IMG/VR virus record: IMGVR_UViG_3300049255_000527
Coordinates: 1-30,560 of that record
DNA from: a virus
Reading direction: 5' to 3' (one strand)
Length of the DNA: 30,560 nucleotides
Positions 15,743 to 23,678 of the stretch are shown here, in pieces; the first letter of the stretch is position 1; every line of letters starts with the position of its first letter. Below the pieces are notes generated by a model that saw only the letters and a list, made by a program, of their open reading frames with translations, did not search any database and was not told the DNA's origin. The position numbers and the translations under genes were made by a program.

Positions 15743-17072
15743 CGGAGACACTTTCGGCGCCCCCGGGCTGGCGGTGCCAGGGTGGCGGAAAAACTGCGAC
15801 CGCCATGGCGGCGGTGACGACGGTTTCGGTGATCCCAAGGGAGATGGCGGCACCCGTCGCCCCATAGCGATAGGCCAGGGGAGGCAGCAGACAGAGATTC
15901 ACCAAGCCGCCTCCGGTAACAATCCAACTGAATACACGCGTCATGCGGCGTGGCAAGAGCACCAAAAGCCCTAGCACGCTATTGGCCGCCAGAATAAGCG
16001 GAAGCGCGGCCATGATCCGAAGCGGCGTCTCGGCCGCCGCATAATGGCCGCCGCCCACCAAGGCCACGATCGGACGCGCGAAGAGAAACAGCATCACGCC
16101 AACTACCAGCCCGACCCCGCACAGAGGCGCCGCGATTAGCCCAGCGAGCCGCGCGCCGGACTTCAGGGATTGCGTCGTGGTCTGGACAAGTCGCGGATAG
16201 GCGGCTGTTGTGACCGGTGGAATGAAGGCGGCGCTCGCGTTCCTGATCTTATCGGCAGTAGAAAAAAAGGCGAGTTGGGCGGGGCCGCAGATCGTCCCGA
16301 CGAGCACGGTGTTGGTCACCGAATAGAGGCTGACGGCGGCGGTGGAGAGAAAGGTATGGCCGCCTTCGCGCAGGGCGTCCCGAATGCCAGAGAGCGTCGG
16401 CCATGCCAGGGGCTCCTTTAGTGATTTAGTTAGGATGCCCAAGCAGAGACCTCCAGCGAGGATCGGCGTCAGCGCTATTATCAGCGCCGCTCGAGGAAGG
16501 TCGTCCGGGCGATGGACCCATGAGAAGGTGGCCACCAGGCTCGCGCTGCGGGCGGCGAGCAGGCAGACCGAGGGAACCGCCATGCGCTCCAGGCCCCGGA
16601 ACAACCATTCAGGAAAAATGATCGACCCCATCGCCAAGGGCAGGAAAAAGACCATGGTCGGGCGGCTATCGCGCAGGGCGGGTGCCAGGGCCGTCCCGAC
16701 CGCAAGCAGCAGGACGCCGCCGATGAGCAGCAGGGCCTTCGCCCCTAGGACCGCGCTGACATACGGGCCGATCGGCGTTCCTTCGCTCCTGGCCTCGGCG
16801 ATGCGCCGCGCCGCCGAGAGGTTGAAGCCGAACTCCACGAAGAGACTGAGATACAGGACGGTCGCCTGGGCGAGCATCAGCCGGCCGAAGGTGACCACAC
16901 CCAGGGCGCGCAATAGGTAGGGGATGGTGATCATGGGCGCGATGAGGTTCGCTGCCTGAACGGCCGAAAGTGCCGTCATGTTCTTGAGAAATAGCTTATC
17001 CAGTCCGAAGAGCTTGGGCAGCTTAGGGGCCTTCGACCAGGGGCTTGAAAACCTCGAGAGCGTCTCTTTCAA
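15732..17072 (-). CDS. Polysaccharide flippase (Wzx type, MOP superfamily)
   Basis: A 446-residue protein with about twelve to fourteen membrane segments that should flip undecaprenyl-linked repeat units across the inner membrane. The region after residue 30 (KNMTALSAVQAANLIAPMITIPYLLRALG) is the usual opening of the Wzx family, and ADKIRNASAAFIPPVTTAAYPRL is typical for its middle. The frame opens with a TTG at 17072, overlapping the upstream glycosyltransferase by 50 bases. An ATG at 16979 would cut off part of the first membrane segment, so TTG or another upstream start is preferred, but the start is uncertain. The N-terminal 25 residues are Lys/Pro-rich and cytoplasmic. It forms an operon with glf downstream and the glycosyltransferase upstream. 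Confidence 0.85.
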   Translation of the reverse strand: MKETLSRFSSPWSKAPKLPKLFGLDKLFLKNMTALSAVQAANLIAPMITIPYLLRALGVVTFGRLMLAQATVLYLSLFVEFGFNLSAARRIAEARSEGTPIGPYVSAVLGAKALLLIGGVLLLAVGTALAPALRDSRPTMVFFLPLAMGSIIFPEWLFRGLERMAVPSVCLLAARSASLVATFSWVHRPDDLPRAALIIALTPILAGGLCLGILTKSLKEPLAWPTLSGIRDALREGGHTFLSTAAVSLYSVTNTVLVGTICGPAQLAFFSTADKIRNASAAFIPPVTTAAYPRLVQTTTQSLKSGARLAGLIAAPLCGVGLVVGVMLFLFARPIVALVGGGHYAAAETPLRIMAALPLILAANSVLGLLVLLPRRMTRVFSWIVTGGGLVNLCLLPPLAYRYGATGAAISLGITETVVTAAMAVAVFPPPWHRQPGGAESVSDEI

Positions 17073-18000
17073 ACAACCACTTCTGTGCCCTTATCATCGC
17101 CCTATAGTCCGAGAAATTTTTCGAGTGGTCCTCGAAGTTAGAAAATATCTCGCCGATCTTATCAGCCGCACGCACGGCGAAATCCGACTCGTTGTCATCG
17201 ATTTTGTAGGCTCTATCTACGGGGACATCGATGTCATTGGCCGCGCTGCCCCGTTGGTTGGTGATGACGCAACACCCCAGTGCCGCAGCTTCTCGCGGGA
17301 TGCGGTCCTGACCGGGATGGTTGCCAAAATCGACATAGACCTTGGCCCGGGCGAGCAGGTCCATAACCTCGCCGCGCGACATGCCGACGATGGGAACCGC
17401 CGTCCCGGGCGCCAATCGCGAGATCACCTTGCGGGTCGTCTCGACGCCCTTGGCGGGGTTGTAGGCAACGATGTCCTCCTTTTGGTCGACCGACGTCGAT
17501 GAGCCGCGCACGACGAATTCGTCATTAATGAAGTCGCCGAGGAACCGCGACTCGCAACCAGCGGCAGACTGGAGGAAGTGTCGCGCATATTCCGACTGGA
17601 CGAGGTGATGATGAATTTTGCGACGTCCCTGCGGCGTCCGGACATCTACAAAGGAAAAGGGGGAGAGCAGATTTCGAATAAAAAAGCGTGGCTTTCGCGA
17701 GCCAAAATAGTTATCGACGCTTAACCACCAAAACACGATCTGATGCCCCGGAAATTCATCAATAAAATATGAATATACCTCAGGCAAGACAATAATAGAA
17801 TCTGCTGAAACTTGGTGTTTTCTAATAGTAACAGTTTTATAGTTCTCATACGGCTTCGGTTTTTCAAAATATTTCCTAAACGGCCAGTATAAAAACTTCG
17901 TTTTAATTCCGGCGCTTATCAAGACATCTGAAAGCTGGTGCAAGAGTTCGCACCCTCCGGTCGCGCCGTCGCCACCGCTCACGATCACAACTTCACGCAT
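17023..18000 (-). CDS. Glycosyltransferase, GT-B-like
   Basis: A 325-residue protein that probably adds a sugar to the lipid-linked repeat unit. The ATG at 18000 has GGGGGTGA just upstream and begins the first Rossmann strand (REVVIVSGGDGATGGCELLHQL). A GTG at 18027 is less likely. The C-terminal domain carries VYVDFGNHPGQDRIPREAAALGCCVITN (about 240-267), the position where GT-B enzymes bind the nucleotide (the E-x7-E-like region), and ends in a helical tail. Codons in the first third are AT-rich, while the last third is closer to host composition, so the gene may be a mosaic. It is first in the flippase-glf operon. Donor and acceptor are unknown. Confidence 0.7.
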   Translation of the reverse strand: MREVVIVSGGDGATGGCELLHQLSDVLISAGIKTKFLYWPFRKYFEKPKPYENYKTVTIRKHQVSADSIIVLPEVYSYFIDEFPGHQIVFWWLSVDNYFGSRKPRFFIRNLLSPFSFVDVRTPQGRRKIHHHLVQSEYARHFLQSAAGCESRFLGDFINDEFVVRGSSTSVDQKEDIVAYNPAKGVETTRKVISRLAPGTAVPIVGMSRGEVMDLLARAKVYVDFGNHPGQDRIPREAAALGCCVITNQRGSAANDIDVPVDRAYKIDDNESDFAVRAADKIGEIFSNFEDHSKNFSDYRAMIRAQKWLFERDALEVFKPLVEGP

Positions 18001-18240
18001 TTCACCCCCGTCGATGTCTTCGGTCACGTCACGCCCCTTGGCGGAAAACCGTGCGCTGCGAGGCCGATCTCACGGGGAATATGCCGCAAGCGAAGATACA
18101 ATATCACGCGCCTTGAGTTCAAACTCTCTCGTCGTTCATTTGAATCAGCGCTGGCTTACCGTGGTTATCCCTGAAACGCTCAAGGGGCTTTAGTTTCCGT
18201 AGCTCCCTGCTTCGCCTAACCCCCACCCCCGGAGGCTCCC

Positions 18241-18900
18241 ATGTCCCTGACGGTACGCCAGGTGATTGAGCGCGCCGGTCGTCTGCATGGGCTGTGGGCG
18301 TCGGGGGCGGAGCCTTCGGCCTCGGAGGCGGCGGACGCCCTGGTGGCGATCAACGCGATGAAACGGGCGATGTTCGGGACCCTGATCGGCCCCCGGCTGG
18401 GGCCGCAGAGCCTGACCGGCACCACGGGCCAGGCGGAGACCGGCGGCGAGTATCAGATCCCCGGCGGCGCGGCCTTCACCCTGACGGCGCCCCTGAATCC
18501 GAAATCCGGCGCGCGGTTCGGCGTGGTGGATGCGGGCCTGTCCTGGGCGACCACTAACCTGACGATCAATCCGAACGGCCGGCTGATGAACGGCGCGGCG
18601 TCCAACTATGTGATCTCGACGACAGGGCAGAACACCCGCTTCTGGTTCCGGGGCGATACGGGCAATTGGGTGATCGAGGCGGACTTCGCCTCTCTGGACA
18701 GCGCCATCGAGTTCCCCGATCCCCTGATCGCCTATCTCCCCTACCTGCTGGCCGTGGTCATCGCCGCGGAGTTCGGGGCCGACATCCGGCCCGAGATCGC
18801 GGCGGCGGCGCAGGAGGGTCGGGAAGCCTTCGCGCGGACCTATTACCGGCGCGGACGCGGGCAGGTGGAGGGCGTGATCGGGCTGACGGTGGCGGGGTGA
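18241..18900 (+). CDS. gp4-like head-tail connector (copy 2)
   Basis: A 219-residue protein with GGAGG at 18231-18235 before its ATG. It has the same overall plan as the 10470 gene: N-terminal helices (LTVRQVIERAGRLHGLWASGAEPSASEAADALVAINAM), a strand-rich middle, and C-terminal helices (IAYLPYLLAVVIAAEFG...) ending in a basic segment. P22 gp4 itself closes the portal channel and holds the tail. Of the two copies, this one has the closer N-terminal match to gp4-type proteins as I know them. Its last 172 bases recur at 20997-21168 after an inserted methyltransferase/glycosyltransferase cassette, so the cassette was added without breaking this gene. Confidence 0.7.
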   Translation: MSLTVRQVIERAGRLHGLWASGAEPSASEAADALVAINAMKRAMFGTLIGPRLGPQSLTGTTGQAETGGEYQIPGGAAFTLTAPLNPKSGARFGVVDAGLSWATTNLTINPNGRLMNGAASNYVISTTGQNTRFWFRGDTGNWVIEADFASLDSAIEFPDPLIAYLPYLLAVVIAAEFGADIRPEIAAAAQEGREAFARTYYRRGRGQVEGVIGLTVAG

Positions 18901-18903
18901 GGG
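18729..18903 (+). repeat. 175-bp direct repeat, copy A (3' end of connector gene)
   Basis: Identical to 20997-21171 except for one base (T at 18746, A at 21014), with an offset of 2268. It covers the last 57 codons of the gp4-like gene plus the stop and three bases. With copy B it brackets the methyltransferase/glycosyltransferase cassette. Confidence 0.97.
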
Positions 18904-19049
18904 TAACGGGATGTATCTTGGTAATCCTGCTCGTCTTGGAACAAATCAGGGCCTGAGGTCTCAAACCAATAGATCTATTCACAATCGGCGCATGCGGCCA
19001 TAACGCGCCACTCTGAGTCGCCGGGCCGTGAGCCCGTTCCTGAGCGACC

Positions 19050-19706
19050 TCAGCTGCCGGCCTTACGGGCCCAAATGAGGGTTTCAACGCCATAGAATTC
19101 ATGACTGCCGATCAAGGCTCGCCTAAGGGCGCGCGAGAGGGGTTCCACCAGCAGTCCTAAAGTCCAGAGCAAGACGGGTCGGTAACGCCTAGCAAAATAG
19201 GTAATCTCGAAGCCGCCAGTTCGGAGCGCGTGCAATATGGCGTCAGGGTCGGGCGGCGGCGGCTTATGCGTTTCGTCGTCGAAATAGCAGAGGCCGCCAC
19301 GACGCGGAAAATCAACGGAGGCTTGGCAAGGAAAGGCAATGTAGAGAGCCCCGCCCGGCTTCACCACACCCATCATCGCCTCCAATGTGGCGACTCGATT
19401 ATCGACATGTTCGATATTGTGCGCAGATATAACAGCGTCAAACGCAGGTCTCAATCCAGAAATCGCGCTAGAGAAATATTCGGGTGTCGTGATAACATAT
19501 TCATCAGCCATATTAGGCTGAGTTTGATTACAGTCTCCGATATCAATACCTGTATAGTGACATAAAGGAATTGCGTCTTTAAATCTGTAAGAAGAATTGT
19601 TTCCGCAGCCAACATCCAGGATACGAGAGTTCGGGGAAAGACATCTCAGGAATGCGAATTTCCCGCGCGACTTGAGCAGAAACGGAATGAATTGTCTTAA
19701 ACGCAT
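19050..19706 (-). CDS. Class I SAM-dependent methyltransferase
   Basis: A 218-residue enzyme with motif I ILDVGCGN (29-36), the acidic strand-2 residue in GIDIG (53-57), NIEHV (97-101) and the post-motif VKPGG (115-119), all typical of Methyltransf_11-like enzymes that bind S-adenosylmethionine. The substrate cannot be read from sequence. Next to glycosyltransferases in a surface-glycan setting, O-methylation of a sugar or chain-end capping is plausible. Composition is lower in G+C than the phage genes. The gene runs against its neighbours inside the repeat-bounded cassette. The region around 180-200 (PVLLWTLGLLVEPLSRAL) is hydrophobic and may bind the membrane. Confidence 0.8.
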   Translation of the reverse strand: MRLRQFIPFLLKSRGKFAFLRCLSPNSRILDVGCGNNSSYRFKDAIPLCHYTGIDIGDCNQTQPNMADEYVITTPEYFSSAISGLRPAFDAVISAHNIEHVDNRVATLEAMMGVVKPGGALYIAFPCQASVDFPRRGGLCYFDDETHKPPPPDPDAILHALRTGGFEITYFARRYRPVLLWTLGLLVEPLSRALRRALIGSHEFYGVETLIWARKAGS

Positions 19707-20205
19707 ACGCCCCCGCCCAGTCTAGTCAATAATCAAAGTTCAATCCCAACACATAAACAAGTCTGGTAGGTTAATCCAGGTGCCCGATGGCGCGTGTCGT
19801 CAAACGCCAGATAACTCAACCTAGCTTGCTTTGTGAGCTTGAGCCTACTTGAAGACGTGATTTAGCTTTGCGTAGGCGGTAAGGGTGGCCAGGGGGTTTT
19901 GCTGCTAGGCAGGCAGCCGATAGGCGCAGTGGCCTGATCCAATGATCCAGAGCAGGCCCGGTAAATTCCGCAAGGTCCGCGCCTTCTATAAGGTGTGTGA
20001 TTGCGAGGGAAGCGGTTGCCGACGCGGGTGTTAAGGTGGAGTTTATGACCGCCATGCTTAGGAATGAACTTCCGCGCCAGGGGCGCCGCCTGCGGTCCGC
20101 CGCAGGATCTCCGTCGGTCATTTAAGGCCCCTGCGGCGACTGGCGGTGCGGTACAATGATAATTTTAGGCGGGCGACAGGCCGGCAGGTTTTGAGGGAGC
20201 GGGGC
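19707..20205. other. 499-base gap inside cassette, no gene recognised
   Basis: Lies between the divergent methyltransferase and glycosyltransferase genes, so it should hold their promoters. A minus-strand frame at 19816-20121 (101 codons) has no ribosome binding site or familiar domain and is not accepted. A 26-codon frame at 20045-20125 is too short to judge. GAGGGAG at about 20193 serves the downstream gene. Composition is mixed, which could reflect a decayed gene. Confidence 0.4.
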
Positions 20206-20994
20206 GTGTCCAAGGGCGAAGAGGCGGCGGTCACGCTTAGCTGCGTCGTGCCCGCCTATGAGAACGCGCCGATCTTGGCGCGCTGCCTACTCTCCCTCGT
20301 CACCCAGACGGGGATCGACACAGAGGTAATCGTCGCCGACGATTCGAGAACCGCCGCCGTGCGGACCTTGGTGGAGGGCCTGGCGGCCGTCTATCCACAG
20401 CTCCGGTATGTCACCGGCGCGCGAACGGGAAATCCGGTGGAAAATTGGAACCTTGGCCTGGATGAGGCCCGGGGCCGTTACCGAGTCGTCGTCCATCATG
20501 ACGAGTTCTACATCGACGCCGATGGTCTGCGCCGGGCCGTGGACCGCCTGGACAGCGACAAGGCCGATGTTCTCGTCGCGAATCTGTTTGCCGTCATAGG
20601 CGGCGGCAGAAGCGCCTTTTTTACTGTGCGCAAACTGGCACGGATGATGCGTTGGGCGCCCTGGACCCTCTATGCGCTGAACTGGGTGGGTCCTACCGGT
20701 GTGGTCATTTACAGAGGACGCCAGGATCTCAGATTTGACCCTTCTTTGAAATGGATGGTGGACGTAGATTTCTATGTACGTCTGTTAACTGGCAGGTTCA
20801 TCGAAGATGACGATATTCGCATCGTCTCGATCTGTCACGAAGGTCAGATCTCCAACCAAGTGGAAAAGTATAAAACACTTTCCCAGGAAATGGACTGGCT
20901 AAGAAATACTTACCCCACTCGCCTTAAATATTGGAAATATGAAATACTTCTCGCGGTCAACAGACTCCGCACGGCGCTTCGAGTGGCTCGATAG
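20206..20994 (+). CDS. Family 2 (GT-A) glycosyltransferase
   Basis: A 262-residue enzyme that transfers a sugar from a nucleotide donor. GTG at 20206 with GAGGGAG six bases upstream is the best start; a GTG at 20146 lacks one. The GT-A fold opens with LSCVVPAYENAPILARCLLSL (11-31). EVIVADDS (40-47) contacts the nucleotide. The metal-binding DxD position reads VHHDE (96-100), and WMVDVDFY (183-190) fits the catalytic-base region. No membrane segment is seen. It ends just before repeat copy B. The final codons are AT-rich, while the start is GC-rich. It belongs to the same cassette as the methyltransferase. Confidence 0.85.
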   Translation: MSKGEEAAVTLSCVVPAYENAPILARCLLSLVTQTGIDTEVIVADDSRTAAVRTLVEGLAAVYPQLRYVTGARTGNPVENWNLGLDEARGRYRVVVHHDEFYIDADGLRRAVDRLDSDKADVLVANLFAVIGGGRSAFFTVRKLARMMRWAPWTLYALNWVGPTGVVIYRGRQDLRFDPSLKWMVDVDFYVRLLTGRFIEDDDIRIVSICHEGQISNQVEKYKTLSQEMDWLRNTYPTRLKYWKYEILLAVNRLRTALRVAR

Positions 20995-20996
20995 GG

Positions 20997-21171
20997 CGCC
21001 TATCTCCCCTACCAGCTGGCCGTGGTCATCGCCGCGGAGTTCGGGGCCGACATCCGGCCCGAGATCGCGGCGGCGGCGCAGGAGGGTCGGGAAGCCTTCG
21101 CGCGGACCTATTACCGGCGCGGACGCGGGCAGGTGGAGGGCGTGATCGGGCTGACGGTGGCGGGGTGAGGG
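20997..21171 (+). pseudogene. 175-bp direct repeat, copy B: orphan 3' fragment of the connector gene
   Basis: A headless copy of the last 57 codons and stop of the gp4-like gene at 18241-18900 (174 of 175 bases identical). It starts three bases after the glycosyltransferase stop and has no start of its own, so it is not expected to be expressed as a protein. The base change T to A turns one Leu codon (CTG) into Gln (CAG). High identity means either a recent duplication or repeated gene conversion between copies. Confidence 0.95.
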
Positions 21172-21193
21172 GCGCGCAGGCTACCCCCCAATT

Positions 21194-21226
21194 CCGCTCT
21201 TCCTGGCTCGCGCGAGGATGAGCGGG
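21194..21226. terminator. Imperfect stem-loop after repeat copy B
   Basis: CCGCTCTTCCTGGCTCG pairs imperfectly with CGCGAGGATGAGCGGG (same family as the repeats at 5798 and 9973). It lies between the connector fragment and the converging minus-strand gene, so it may stop transcription in one or both directions. Confidence 0.45.
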
Positions 21227-21242
21227 TGATAGAGTTTGCCCC

Positions 21243-22001
21243 CTAAGGCTTCACCCCGATCGTCATCTGAACATCGAAGGGGCCGGTGTCGCCGGGGGAG
21301 ACGGTGACGGGGATGCCGACCGCTTCGAGGGCGTATTTGATCGCCGTGCCCCGGGCGTTGCCGGGCTTGACGGTGAGATGCAGGCCCCGGGGCAGGGGGT
21401 TGGGCGCGCCGATGCTCTTGGCCTGGCCGCGATAGCCGGCCTGGTCGATCAGCTTGATGAACTGGTCGCCATAGGCGGCGGCCTCGGGGTCCGAGAGGGT
21501 GGAGACATCGATGTTCGGCGGCCCTGGAATGGCCTTGAGCGCGGCCAGGAGGCGGGTCTTCTGGGCGTCGGTCAGGCTGCGCGGGCCGGCGGCCGGGACG
21601 TGGCTCGGGACGGTGGCGGCGGCCTTGAGATCCTTTTGGGCGGCGGCGAGCTGGTTCTTCAGCGTCTGGTTCTCGGTCCGAAGGGCGGTGACCTGGGCCA
21701 GGCTGGCGGCGGAGGCCCCAGAGGACGCCCCAGAGGACGCCCCAGAGGACGCGCCAGAGGGTGCGCCGGCGGGCGCCGCGGGCGGCGTGTGAGCCCCCGG
21801 CGTCGGGGCTGGCGCGGGCGGGGCGTCCATCAGGACGATATCGTGAGATGGCGGCGGCCGGTGGCTGAGCGCCTCGGTGACGGCCAGCTGCTCACGCAGG
21901 GCGGTGAAGCGCACGGTTCCCACCGCGCCCAGGACGACGGCGACCGCCCCCGCGGCGAGCAGGATCTGCGAGGCGAGAAGCCACAGACGCACGACGGACA
22001 T
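21243..22001 (-). CDS. Membrane-anchored coiled-coil protein of unknown function
   Basis: A 252-residue protein starting at the ATG at 22001; an open frame reaches 22133, but its extra part is Arg/Pro-rich and atypical. Residues 5-30 form one membrane segment, with the bulk probably periplasmic. After a Pro-rich linker comes a SGAS repeat (about 80-98), coded by a 12-base tandem repeat. A coiled coil (LAQVTALRTENQTLKNQLAAAQKDLK, about 101-126) follows. The C-terminal domain (142-252) has an alpha/beta pattern ending in DTGPFDVQMTIGVKP. I do not recognise a family. It runs opposite to the phage genes, as host genes or morons do. A spanin, envelope or exclusion protein would fit the layout; none is shown. 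Confidence 0.65.
   Translation of the reverse strand: MSVVRLWLLASQILLAAGAVAVVLGAVGTVRFTALREQLAVTEALSHRPPPSHDIVLMDAPPAPAPTPGAHTPPAAPAGAPSGASSGASSGASSGASAASLAQVTALRTENQTLKNQLAAAQKDLKAAATVPSHVPAAGPRSLTDAQKTRLLAALKAIPGPPNIDVSTLSDPEAAAYGDQFIKLIDQAGYRGQAKSIGAPNPLPRGLHLTVKPGNARGTAIKYALEAVGIPVTVSPGDTGPFDVQMTIGVKP
21717..21764. repeat. 12-bp tandem repeat inside coiled-coil gene
   Basis: CCCAGAGGACGC occurs three times perfectly (21717-21752), followed by one degenerate unit (GCCAGAGGGTGC). It codes for the Ser-Gly-Ala-Ser linker on the minus strand. The unit is a multiple of three, so copy-number change alters linker length without a frameshift. Confidence 0.9.
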
Positions 22002-22147
22002 ATCCACAGTGATCACCCCCGCCGTTTGAACGCCTCGGCCGGTCACGCCGCCACGGGCCGCACTTATCCTTAAGGCAGGCGCCGGGGCAAGGTGACGCGG
22101 AGTCGCGGGCCGGAGATGGCGCCGGAGAGCCACAGAAGGGGGGCGCC

Positions 22148-23677
22148 ATGCCGAACGTGGGTCAAGGCTCCGCGCCTCCCGATCAGATCGCCCAATTCCG
22201 CAGCGACGGGATCACAGCGGCGACGGGCCTTCGGATTCCGTTTTTCACCGACGCCTTCAGCCGGTCCTTCGGCTTCCCTTCCGTCCTGCCGGTCAACATG
22301 ATCATCGAGGAGACGCCGCTTCGGGAGGAGCGGCCCTATGCGGCCTATGTGGGCCTGCGCGAGGTGCACTATTCCCGGCCGGGCCTGGTGAGTTATCGGA
22401 CCTACGCCTCGGGGCCCGTGCGCGGGGTGTTTCGGGCGCCGTTCTCTTACGGCGGCGGGCTCTTCGTGGTGGCGGGGACGACGGCCTATAACGTCACGAC
22501 GGGCGCGGCCTGCGGAACCATACCGGGGACCGACCGGGTGCGCTTCGCGGCCAGCGAGCAGCAGATGGTGATGGTGGCGGACGGCGCCGCCTATCTGTTC
22601 GATGGGAGCAACTTCAACCCCATCGACAATGGCGTCCTGCCGCCGGTCTGTGACGTGGCCTGGCTGGGCGGCCGCTTCGCCTATATGGCCATCGGGACCG
22701 ACACCTGGTGGTATTCAGAGATCGACGACGCGGGGAACGAGGGGGGCCTCGACTTCGCCACGGCGGAAGGCTTCCCCGACCCCAATGTGGCGGTCAGCGT
22801 GCTCAATGACGAGCTGGTGATCTTCGGGACCCAGAGCGTCGAGTTCTGGCAGGTGACCTCGGATGCCACGGCCCCCTTCGCCCCGGTGGTGGGGCGCGGC
22901 TATCAGCGGGGCTGTATCGCCCGCGATACCGTCGCCTTCGCCGATAACGGGCTCTTCTGGGTGGGCGATGATCTGGTGGTCTATCGGGTGGGGAGCGTTC
23001 CCACGCGGGTCAGTTCGTCCAGCATCGAGGACAAGATCCGGCAATGCGCCGACCCCTCGACCCTGACGGCCATCGTCGTGCAGTTCGAGGGCCACGAGTT
23101 CTATGTGCTGAATGTGCCGGGTGTCGGCAGTTACGCCTATGACCTCAGCCGCATCGGGACCCAGGCCCAGGCCTATGGCGACAGCTATCAGCGCGGCGAA
23201 TGGCAGGAATGGCAGAGCGCGGGCTTCGACACCTTTCGGGCCCAAGTCGCCGTGATGCTGAACGGCGTCGCCTATGTGGGCGATATGACCACGGGCGATC
23301 TGTGGACGATGCAGGTGGGCGCCTATACCGACGCGGGCGGCCCCTTAAAGCGCGAGGGCAGCCTCTTCATCAAGGTGGAGGAGGGAACGCCCCGGTGCCT
23401 CAACCTCGTCCTGCACGGGGTGGTGGGGCAAGGCAACGCGGTCGATCCGGGCGCCGATCCCTTGGTGGAGATGCGCTTTTCCGACGACCAGGGCCAGACC
23501 TTCACGCCGTGGCAAGCGTCCGTGCTGGGGCCGCTGGGGCAATACCGGACGCGGGCTTACTGGCAGAGGCTGGGGTTGTTACGCGCGCCGGGGCGGTTGG
23601 TGCAGGTGCGGTGTTCGGACCCGGTGAACGTGGTGTTCAGCCACGTGGAACTGAACGCGGCGCGGCCGGGGTATTGA
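22148..23677 (+). CDS. Tail hub / packaged-DNA stabilisation protein (P22 gp10-like)
   Basis: A 509-residue beta-rich protein. P22 gp10 forms the hexameric hub below gp4, to which the tailspikes and needle attach. Features fitting the family are a long run of repeating strand pairs, DTWWYSEIDDAGNEGGLDFATAEGFPDPNVAVSVLNDELVIFGTQSVEFWQ-type motifs near residues 187-240 (split over several strands), and the absence of a signal peptide or membrane segment. AAGGGGGG just before the ATG is the ribosome binding site. Length is close to P22 gp10 (472). The gene starts a plus-strand operon with four-base overlaps or gaps of a few bases through most of 22148-26934. Confidence 0.75.
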   Translation: MPNVGQGSAPPDQIAQFRSDGITAATGLRIPFFTDAFSRSFGFPSVLPVNMIIEETPLREERPYAAYVGLREVHYSRPGLVSYRTYASGPVRGVFRAPFSYGGGLFVVAGTTAYNVTTGAACGTIPGTDRVRFAASEQQMVMVADGAAYLFDGSNFNPIDNGVLPPVCDVAWLGGRFAYMAIGTDTWWYSEIDDAGNEGGLDFATAEGFPDPNVAVSVLNDELVIFGTQSVEFWQVTSDATAPFAPVVGRGYQRGCIARDTVAFADNGLFWVGDDLVVYRVGSVPTRVSSSSIEDKIRQCADPSTLTAIVVQFEGHEFYVLNVPGVGSYAYDLSRIGTQAQAYGDSYQRGEWQEWQSAGFDTFRAQVAVMLNGVAYVGDMTTGDLWTMQVGAYTDAGGPLKREGSLFIKVEEGTPRCLNLVLHGVVGQGNAVDPGADPLVEMRFSDDQGQTFTPWQASVLGPLGQYRTRAYWQRLGLLRAPGRLVQVRCSDPVNVVFSHVELNAARPGY

Positions 23678-23678
23678 T

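Noticed and set aside
19816-20121. 101-codon minus-strand frame between methyltransferase and glycosyltransferase
   Set aside because: No ribosome binding site or familiar pattern; I looked for a transposase remnant and saw none that I could defend.
20045-20125. 26-codon plus-strand frame with a weak purine-rich upstream stretch
   Set aside because: Too short and no other support.
18729-21171. Composite transposon explanation for the 175-bp repeats
   Set aside because: The repeat is the coding 3' end of the connector gene; it contains no transposase, terminal inverted repeats or target duplication that I can see.
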